Position numbers and translations under genes: made by a program. Of a stretch of DNA of 6,483 bases, positions 1 through 4,250 are shown in pieces. This DNA is from an uncultured Alphaproteobacteria bacterium (GTDB lineage: Bacteria > Pseudomonadota > Alphaproteobacteria > Paracaedibacterales > CAIULA01): NCBI GenBank assembly GCA_903905285.1, contig CAIVFQ010000181.1, positions 1-6,483 on the forward strand, read 5' to 3'. Every line of letters begins with the position of its first letter. Positions within the stretch are counted from its first letter, which is position 1. The notes under the pieces are model-generated. The model did not search any database, was not told where the DNA came from, and saw only the letters and a list, made by a program, of their open reading frames with translations.

Positions 1-182
1 ACGATATAACGTAAAATTCAAAATCATCGCTGGAATCGTCAATCTCAAAAATGGATTCGCTATAGCCTAAACAAAAAATAGGGGAATGGGGATCATGTCA
101 CTCTCTTGCAACAAACTACCTCGACTTACGCAGTAGCTCTAGTACAGGTTGGAGCGGTTGGAGAGTTGAGAGATGGTTTGAT
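1..182. other. Left-edge stretch with no assignable gene
   Basis: No gene can be called with confidence here. Two short frames run off the left edge. One is on the plus strand (2-70, ending in TAA). The other is on the minus strand (97 down to 1, open but without an ATG, GTG or TTG). Neither resembles a family I know. The frame of the downstream LicD-like gene is open back to the stop at 63-65, but it holds no ATG, GTG or TTG between 66 and 183. The predicted residues there (rich in Ser, Trp and Arg) do not look like a LicD catalytic core. Confidence 0.5.
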
Positions 183-530
183 ATGCCAAAGATAAAGGGG
201 GAAGAGAAAGTTGTAACCTGCGACATTTTTTTGATGGAAAAAAAAGGAGGCCAATACGTTTTTCCAACAGGTTGGCCCACATATTCTGTGACCGGTGAAG
301 AGATATATCCCTTGAAAGAACATAAATTTGGAACTTTAAACGTCTCAACACCAAATAAATTCCGTGAGATATTAAGTAAAAACTTTGATCCAAGTTGGCC
401 TACTAAAATGAAAAAATACAACCACCATTTTGGGTTGGCTGAAGTCACTGCCACCTTGGAAGAGATGCTTCCCGCGGATTTCTTGCCAGCAGGCCCTTTT
501 GGTCCTTTGGCGGATAGACTTAAAGACTGA
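183..530 (+). CDS. LicD/fukutin-like C-terminal fragment (short or remnant gene)
   Basis: The product is 115 aa, soluble, with no signal peptide or membrane segment. Residues about 14-75 have the layout of the distal half of LicD-family proteins, which transfer phosphocholine or similar groups to surface glycans. A 'CDIFLME' strand is followed by an 'EEIYPL' segment, then 'FGTLNVSTPNKFREIL', then 'FDPSWPTKM', which recalls the family's Tyr-Gly-x-x-Trp ending. Full-length LicD proteins are usually more than twice this size, and the upstream Asp-rich (D-x-D-type) catalytic region is missing. The fragment is therefore unlikely to be active alone. ATG 183 is the first possible start after the in-frame stop at 63-65, and its ribosome binding site is weak (GAGAGATGG-like). 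A run of eight A (238-245) lies inside the gene. An intrinsic terminator follows 28 bp after the stop. The family call is by eye only; a lineage-specific hypothetical protein is the alternative. Confidence 0.5.
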   Translation: MPKIKGEEKVVTCDIFLMEKKGGQYVFPTGWPTYSVTGEEIYPLKEHKFGTLNVSTPNKFREILSKNFDPSWPTKMKKYNHHFGLAEVTATLEEMLPADFLPAGPFGPLADRLKD

Positions 531-558
531 ATAAATTAATCTTGTATTGTTCGTTGCG

Positions 559-599
559 AAAGGGCTTCCTTATTCTAGTCTTATAAGGCAGCCTTTTTT
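559..599 (+). terminator. Rho-independent terminator after the LicD-like gene
   Basis: The outer stem 559-566 (AAAGGGCT) pairs with 590-597, including one G-T pair. One mismatch (567/589) follows. The inner stem 568-573 (CCTTAT) pairs exactly with 583-588 (ATAAGG), around a 9-nt loop. The 3' arm runs into six T (594-599). This separates the LicD-like gene from the tRNA-Pro transcription unit. Confidence 0.85.
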
Positions 600-623
600 C
601 TGATAATGATGTAAAATCAAGTC

Positions 624-652
624 TTGGTTTTTAAGTTTTTTTCAGGTATAAA
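624..652 (+). promoter_or_regulatory. Putative sigma70-type promoter of tRNA-Pro
   Basis: A TTGGTT -35 box (624-629) is followed by a 17-bp spacer and a TATAAA -10 box (647-652). The expected transcription start, near 659, lies about 10 bp before the mature tRNA-Pro. The unit starts just after a strong terminator, so the tRNA needs its own promoter. Confidence 0.6.
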
Positions 653-668
653 TGAGGTCTACTGTCGT

Positions 669-745
669 CGGGAAGTAGCGCAGCCTGGTAGCGCGCCTGC
701 TTTGGGAGCAGGATGTCGGAGGTTCAAATCCTCTCTTCCCGACCA
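669..745 (+). tRNA. tRNA-Pro(UGG)
   Basis: A 77-nt cloverleaf. The acceptor stem CGGGAAG (669-675) pairs with CTTCCCG (735-741). The anticodon stem CCTGC/GCAGG (696-700/708-712) carries anticodon TGG at 703-705, and the T arm contains GGTTCAAATCC. The discriminator is A742 and the CCA end is encoded at 743-745. It reads proline CCN codons, mainly CCA and CCG. A run of six T (746-751) follows directly and may help end transcription or processing. Confidence 0.98.
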
Positions 746-851
746 ATTTTTTCGTCTTAATTTTTCAAGACAATTCTCTCACAATAAACGAATAGCCATG
801 CCGGTTGAATAGACTGGTTATAGTGAATTCTTTCTAAATTAATAGGCAGGA
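746..851. other. Spacer between tRNA-Pro and the composite repeat
   Basis: AT-rich non-coding DNA. I see no gene, and no hairpin terminator apart from the T run next to the tRNA. The short plus-strand frame that crosses the tRNA and ends near 812 is an artefact of the tRNA sequence. Confidence 0.5.
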
Positions 852-938
852 TGTTATCCCCGTGAAAACGGGGCACAAACAATTAAGAAATTGTTTGTGA
901 GAAAATACAACTGGATTTCCGCCTGCGCGGGAATGACA
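852..938. repeat. Composite palindromic repeat of three consecutive hairpins
   Basis: Three hairpins lie nearly end to end. First, CCCCGT/ACGGGG (858-863/868-873) closes a GAAA tetraloop. Second, an 11-bp perfect stem CACAAACAATT (874-884) pairs with 889-899 around a 4-nt loop. Third, ATTTCCGC/GCGGGAAT (915-922/927-934) has one G-T pair. The two ends mirror each other: TGTTATCCCCG (852-862) on the plus strand against TGTCATTCCCGCG on the minus strand (926-938). The third hairpin has the ATTCCC-N8-GGGAAT form of the widespread dRS3-like intergenic repeats, with one base differing. The whole reads as two related repeat arms in inverted orientation around an unrelated inverted repeat. This would fit a small non-autonomous element or a REP/BIME-like unit. 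It has no coding capacity. Confidence 0.65.
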
Positions 939-996
939 AAGGGTATGCAACTCATGCAGTTGTCTATTGATGTATTGGGAATTTACTATATCTTAA

Positions 997-1083
997 TGGT
1001 GCGGTCGAGAAGACTCGAACTTCCACGAGGTTTCCCCCACAGCGACCTCAACGCTGCGCGTCTACCAATTCCGCCACGACCGC
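997..1083 (-). tRNA. tRNA-Leu(GAG)
   Basis: An 87-nt class II tRNA on the minus strand. The 5' acceptor GCGGTCG (complement of 1077-1083) pairs with the 3' arm at 1001-1007. The discriminator is A (1000) and the CCA end is encoded at 997-999. The anticodon loop TTGAGGT (1045-1051) holds anticodon GAG at 1047-1049, which reads leucine CUC and CUU. The long variable arm and the GG-TTCGAGT T arm fit tRNA-Leu. It lies 83 bp downstream of the ugpB-like gene in the same direction. I see no hairpin plus T-run terminator after it. Confidence 0.97.
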
Positions 1084-1095
1084 ACGAACAAGGCC

Positions 1096-1124
1096 AGCTT
1101 AGCAAAAGGGGGGCAACATATCAA
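1096..1124 (-). promoter_or_regulatory. Putative promoter of tRNA-Leu
   Basis: On the minus strand a TTGATA -35 box (1119-1124) is separated by 17 bp from a TAAGCT -10 box (1096-1101). The -10 ends 12 bp before the tRNA 5' end. The -10 match is moderate. Readthrough from the ugpB-like gene is the alternative, since no terminator separates the two. Confidence 0.45.
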
Positions 1125-1166
1125 ATCGTTTATGCTGAACCCCTGCCAAACAAAAATACCGGCGTT

Positions 1167-2504
1167 TCATTCGGCTGAGTCTAGTAACTTATTGCCTTCT
1201 GTTTGAATGGTGCTAATGGCTTCTTCTTCCTCAATCTCACCTTTGATTGCTTTTTCCATCTGTTCGATTTCGATTTTTCGAATGTCAGGGAAGTTTTTCA
1301 ATAAAATACCACGACTGAATTCACCAGGGTGATTGTTGGAAAAGGATTCATAGGCCGTTTTAGCTGCCTGAACCCCCAAATCTGTAGAATTAAAGAAACC
1401 CTGTTTTACGTTAAGGTCGTAGGCGTTCTTAACGACGGGAACATATCCCGATAACCTTTGCCACAAAGCCTGTACTTCGGGGGTGACTAGGTAGCTTAAA
1501 AATTGTGCGATGATTCTCATACGTTCACAAGATTGGTCTTTATTAGCAACCCAGAACGATCCCCCGCCGGCTATGGTGTTAAAAGCAATGGTATTAAAGG
1601 GCATTCCAGCAGTCTTCCAGTAAGGAAAAGTGGTCACGCCAATCTCGAACTTACCACCGACAGCTTTGGTTATATCAGAATGCCGGTTGCCCCCGTTTGA
1701 CAAGTAAACGATTTTGCCATCAGCAAAGGCCTGTTCTGCCTTTGGGCCTTGGTCCAGTGAAAACCAGCCTTTTTTATACCAGACCTGCAATGCCTTTAAA
1801 TGGAAGGTGAAAAACCGATCAAAGGATAGGCGCGCATCGGGGTGATCAACGCCATTACCATGGGTGGCAATTTGCTTGTTATGACGTCCACCAACTTGAT
1901 CAATGTGGTGTCCTGATAGCCAACCAGCGCCAATGCCCACCGGTTCGCCAGCTTCTTTTAGACGCTCCATTTGCTCGGTGAATTGTTCAAACGTTGCCAT
2001 AGGGGTGAGTTTGGCGTTATTTAAGGCTGTTTTGTTGTAATACAGGACAACCGTAGAGGCATTAAAAGGGATAGAGGCAAGCTGCATTCCACCCGCCCGA
2101 TAAAAAAGGAGAATTTGGGGAAGGAAATTGTCTTCGTCTAGCTTTGATCCTAAATGTGTCATAACTTGCTGAATCGGAATATAGACCACGTGACCATCTG
2201 GACCTTTCGTTCCAAGCATAAGGCGTGTTGCCATCTCGTAAGCTTGAACGATGTCAGGCCGTCCTTCAACAGGCGCACTTAGATAAGATTTTACGACATC
2301 GTCATAGCTGCCTTTAAACTCTGCCTCAATTTCAAAGGAAAGTCCTTTTTCCTTCAAGGATTTGTTGAAGGCATCGACAATTGTTTGAAAATGAGCGCCC
2401 AATTCGCCACCAAAGCCGTGCCAAACTTTTATCTTTTCGGCGCAGACAGTTTGAAGACTCAAAATACACAGAAAAATTATCAGAAGAAACCGTCGAAAAA
2501 CCAC
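1167..2504 (-). CDS. ugpB: UgpB-like periplasmic solute-binding protein (glycerol-3-phosphate type)
   Basis: This 445-aa protein is the extracytoplasmic receptor of an ABC importer and is close in length to E. coli UgpB (438 aa). Residues 1-22 form a signal peptide (basic MVFRR, hydrophobic core, VCA cleavage site). Cys21 is not in a proper lipobox, so a soluble periplasmic protein is expected. Family-like segments are WHGFGGELG (28-36), IPFNASTVVLYYNK (145-158), GGGSFWV (313-319), SGYVPVVKNAYDL (352-364) and RGILLKNFPDIRKI (398-411). All have clear counterparts in UgpB. The start is GTG at 2504. It is set by an excellent AAGGAGAG ribosome binding site (2512-2519) 7 nt upstream, and the signal peptide begins at once. 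No permease (ugpA, ugpE) or ATPase (ugpC) gene is in the window, so partners must lie elsewhere or be absent. The substrate could be sn-glycerol-3-phosphate or glycerophosphodiesters; sugar binding is possible, because related receptors bind disaccharides. Confidence 0.9.
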   Translation of the reverse strand: MVFRRFLLIIFLCILSLQTVCAEKIKVWHGFGGELGAHFQTIVDAFNKSLKEKGLSFEIEAEFKGSYDDVVKSYLSAPVEGRPDIVQAYEMATRLMLGTKGPDGHVVYIPIQQVMTHLGSKLDEDNFLPQILLFYRAGGMQLASIPFNASTVVLYYNKTALNNAKLTPMATFEQFTEQMERLKEAGEPVGIGAGWLSGHHIDQVGGRHNKQIATHGNGVDHPDARLSFDRFFTFHLKALQVWYKKGWFSLDQGPKAEQAFADGKIVYLSNGGNRHSDITKAVGGKFEIGVTTFPYWKTAGMPFNTIAFNTIAGGGSFWVANKDQSCERMRIIAQFLSYLVTPEVQALWQRLSGYVPVVKNAYDLNVKQGFFNSTDLGVQAAKTAYESFSNNHPGEFSRGILLKNFPDIRKIEIEQMEKAIKGEIEEEEAISTIQTEGNKLLDSAE

Positions 2505-2511
2505 TATAAAA

Positions 2512-2519
2512 CTCTCCTT
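2512..2519 (-). promoter_or_regulatory. Strong ribosome binding site that fixes the GTG start of ugpB
   Basis: The minus-strand sequence AAGGAGAG lies 7 nt before GTG 2504. It is the best Shine-Dalgarno match in the window. It decides the start, because no ATG lies at a comparable place. Confidence 0.85.
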
Positions 2520-2567
2520 GTAGTTCAGGATATGCCCTCATTAAAAAGGCTTCCCGTATTGCCCTGC

Positions 2568-2602
2568 CTAACCTAGCACTTACCACCAAGCAATAGGGTT
2601 AG
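2568..2602. other. Imperfect palindrome in the ugpB upstream region
   Basis: CTAACCTA (2568-2575) is complementary to TAGGGTTAG (2594-2602) apart from one bulged base. A smaller CTT-ACCACC-AAG hairpin sits inside. It lies 64-98 bp upstream of the ugpB-like start and could be an operator or a leader hairpin. No T run follows on the minus strand, so it does not look like a terminator for the upstream nuclease gene. I found no convincing ugpB promoter around it. Confidence 0.3.
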
Positions 2603-2683
2603 CAATAAGTTTTTAGAAAATTTAACTAGCTAAAAATGTTGGACATACGATGACGATAATTATTGCCGGCTATTTTAAGATAC

Positions 2684-3379
2684 TTACCGCGAAGGGGAAG
2701 GGAAGGTTTCTTTCTTAGATTCCTTTAATCGTTTTTGGAAATTGGTTTCATAGAGGGCTGCTAACTCAGGGGAATGGATGATCAATAGATTCTCCGCATT
2801 TTTAGTTTCGGCCGCTTGGGGAAAATTATAGGAACCTGTGATTAAGATTTTATTATCGATAATAATCACTTTGTTATGGGCAATGGCGGGTTTGGTGTCA
2901 AAGAATACCGCAATAGAAGACACCTTCAAAACAGGGTACTGACTGAACCGTGCTGTGCGCTGTGATTTATCTAAAATGACAATCACTTTAACCCCCCGTT
3001 TGGCAGCCTGAAGAAGACTGTCGGTCATTTTCTTTTGAGTGAATGTATAGGCCTGCAGATGGATGGTTTGTTGAGCGGCGGCTAAGGCCTGTTGAATAAG
3101 GGGTAAACAAGCTTGTCCGGGCGTGAAACAAGCCTGAGTATGATGCAGGGGGACGCTTTGATTTTGAGAGGAAGAAGAACCAATTCCCTGTTGCTGTTGG
3201 AAGACATAGTTGATGGATGCCCCTAAACAGAAAGCTGTCATGAGGGACAGGATGACAAGCTTTCCCTTAAAAGCAGGGGGTTTTCTTTTTTTGTTCCAAG
3301 AGAGGAAAAATTCCCGTTGTGCATGAAACAGGGGAGGCGCATTTTGGCGTTTAGGTGGTTTCAGACGACGCTTTGCCAT
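2684..3379 (-). CDS. Membrane-anchored Nuc-type phospholipase D-family endonuclease
   Basis: A 231-aa protein with a single HKD motif: H168-x-K170-x4-D175 followed by GSYNF (182-186). This is the active site of the phospholipase D superfamily. The order CFTPGQAC (84-91), LQAYTFT (108-114), AAKRGVKVIVILDKS (125-139), the HKD motif and ETKNAENLLII (191-201) is that of the bacterial Nuc/EndA branch. Those enzymes cleave phosphodiesters of DNA or RNA without metal and form one active site from two subunits. Residues 1-40 are strongly basic and are followed by one membrane helix (about 41-60) and a Gln/Ser-rich linker. This suggests an inner-membrane anchor with the catalytic domain in the periplasm. 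Cys84 and Cys91 could form a disulfide there. The start at 3379 has no clear Shine-Dalgarno sequence, but the TATACT box upstream gives a short leader to this ATG. The substrate (nucleic acid or lipid) cannot be told from sequence alone. Confidence 0.88.
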   Translation of the reverse strand: MAKRRLKPPKRQNAPPLFHAQREFFLSWNKKRKPPAFKGKLVILSLMTAFCLGASINYVFQQQQGIGSSSSQNQSVPLHHTQACFTPGQACLPLIQQALAAAQQTIHLQAYTFTQKKMTDSLLQAAKRGVKVIVILDKSQRTARFSQYPVLKVSSIAVFFDTKPAIAHNKVIIIDNKILITGSYNFPQAAETKNAENLLIIHSPELAALYETNFQKRLKESKKETFPSPSR

Positions 3380-3412
3380 GGATAATCAACGAAAGAAAAT
3401 AACAGTTGGCGC

Positions 3413-3441
3413 AGTATACCTGAATTGTGTTCATCCCAAAA
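3413..3441 (-). promoter_or_regulatory. Putative promoter of the PLD-family nuclease gene
   Basis: On the minus strand a TATACT -10 box (3413-3418, five of six consensus bases) lies about 34 bp upstream of the ATG. The matching -35 region is poor: TTTTGG at 3436-3441 with a 17-bp spacer, or TTGGGA at 3434-3439 with 15 bp. The predicted leader is about 27 nt. It is divergent from the FKBP promoter. Confidence 0.45.
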
Positions 3442-3477
3442 GGGTTGGAAAATCGCTATAGCTATTGATGACAACGG

Positions 3478-3507
3478 TTGACATGATGGTTAAGAAAAAA
3501 TTATACA
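3478..3507 (+). promoter_or_regulatory. Promoter of the FKBP gene
   Basis: A perfect TTGACA -35 box (3478-3483) is followed by an 18-bp spacer and TATACA (3502-3507). Taking TTATAC as the -10 box would give 17 bp. Transcription should begin near 3514. That is downstream of the TTG at 3508 and so excludes it as the start codon. Confidence 0.65.
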
Positions 3508-3546
3508 TTGAACATTAATTTATTAAAAAAGCCGATGTGTTTTTTG

Positions 3547-3975
3547 ATGAGAAAAATTTTAGCATATTTAACAATAGGGGTAGCCTTTTCAATGAATCCT
3601 GTTTTGAATCAAGTCAATGCTGGTAGTCCCAAGACTGTCACGACACCTTCAGGTCTTCAATACATCGATGTAAAAGAAGGAACGGGTCCTACTCCTGAAA
3701 CCAAAGATACAGTCGTAGTTCATTACACTGGCACCCTGGAAGATGAAACTAAATTTGATAGCTCACGAGACAGAAATCAACTTTTTGAATTTACCATTGG
3801 CATAGGTCAAGTCATTAAAGGATGGGATGAAGGCGTATCGACCATGAAAGTTGGCGGTCGTCGTATTTTAACTATTCCTGCTCATTTAGCTTACGGTTCT
3901 AAAGGAGCAGGGGCAGTGATTCCCCCTAATGCAACGTTAACTTTTGATGTCGAGTTATTTGAAACTAAAAAATAA
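3547..3975 (+). CDS. Secreted FKBP-type peptidyl-prolyl cis-trans isomerase
   Basis: From ATG 3547 the product is 142 aa: a signal peptide plus one FKBP domain. It catalyses cis-trans isomerisation of Xaa-Pro bonds and should act as a folding helper in the periplasm. The signal peptide has the basic start MRK, a hydrophobic core (about 4-20) and a QVNA cleavage site (residue 25). The domain (about 33-139) keeps the ligand-pocket residues known from FKBP12: Tyr60, Phe70-Asp71, Phe82, Val89-Ile90, Trp93, Tyr116, Ile125 and Phe133. It should be active. In-frame ATG 3535 and TTG 3508 lie upstream. The TTG precedes the likely transcription start, and MRK gives the most typical signal peptide. No candidate start has a strong ribosome binding site. 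Codons are strongly AT-ending. It is a stand-alone gene, divergent from the nuclease. No trigger-factor or dimerisation domain is present. Confidence 0.93.
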   Translation: MRKILAYLTIGVAFSMNPVLNQVNAGSPKTVTTPSGLQYIDVKEGTGPTPETKDTVVVHYTGTLEDETKFDSSRDRNQLFEFTIGIGQVIKGWDEGVSTMKVGGRRILTIPAHLAYGSKGAGAVIPPNATLTFDVELFETKK

Positions 3976-4250
3976 CTCTTTAAATTCCTGGGGAATACGT
4001 TTCATCTTGTACAACAAAGATGGATCGTATTCTGTTAGGATTGTCTGAAAAATTCTGTTAATACGGAAAACGTGCACTCTGGGTTCTATCTGGGGGGCGT
4101 CCCCCTTATCTCGTTAAAGGTCATCTTTCCGAACAATCAACATTATGTCTTCTGACGCTCTCGATGGTTTTTACAAGGACACTTTGGTGAAAATGCATTT
4201 ATTGCAATTAATTTATGAATTCTGTATTTTCTCGGAAGGGTTATCAGCTT
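3976..4250. other. Intergenic spacer between the FKBP and aminopeptidase P genes
   Basis: I see no convincing gene in these 275 bp. A hairpin CATCTTGT/ACAAAGATG (4003-4010/4014-4022, one bulged A) follows the FKBP gene by 27 bp but has no T run. A 9-bp direct repeat ATTCTGTTA occurs at 4029-4037 and 4052-4060, enclosed by CGTATT (4026-4031) and AATACG (4060-4065). A compact G5/C5 hairpin (4093-4097/4101-4105) has only a weak T-rich tail. Any of these could end FKBP transcription. None is a textbook terminator. A 48-codon frame from ATG 4145 runs into the next gene and is not supported. Confidence 0.5.
4184..4212 (+). promoter_or_regulatory. Possible promoter of the aminopeptidase P gene
   Basis: TTGGTG (4184-4189), a 17-bp spacer and ATTAAT (4207-4212) form a moderate sigma70-like pair. 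Transcription from it would begin near 4219. That would place ATG 4215 outside the mRNA and agrees with translation from ATG 4251. The box matches are only partial. Confidence 0.3.

Noticed and set aside
238..250. A8 run followed by AAGGAGG-like sequence as a programmed frameshift site
   Set aside because: The frame is open on both sides without a shift and no alternative product or stop supports recoding.
116..454. Several long minus-strand reading frames opposite the LicD-like gene
   Set aside because: They overlap the plus-strand frame, show no family signature or ribosome binding site, and look like antisense shadows of the plus-strand frame.
624..812. A 62-codon plus-strand frame
   Set aside because: Its central part is the tRNA-Pro sequence, which explains the protein-like GC-rich segment.
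858..934. Possible CRISPR repeats
   Set aside because: The units are inverted and unequal, not direct repeats with regular spacers, and no cas gene is present.
891..1178. A 95-codon plus-strand frame
   Set aside because: It runs through the palindromic repeat and across the complement of tRNA-Leu; phrases such as RSRRLELPRGFP are the usual false translation of a tRNA antisense strand.
2332..2589. A minus-strand frame overlapping the start of ugpB
   Set aside because: It is out of frame with ugpB, while ugpB itself has a perfect ribosome binding site and a signal peptide.
4093..4105. G5/C5 hairpin as a terminator of the FKBP gene
   Set aside because: The stem is only five pairs and the following TTATCTCGTT is a poor T tract, so it is only mentioned within the spacer.
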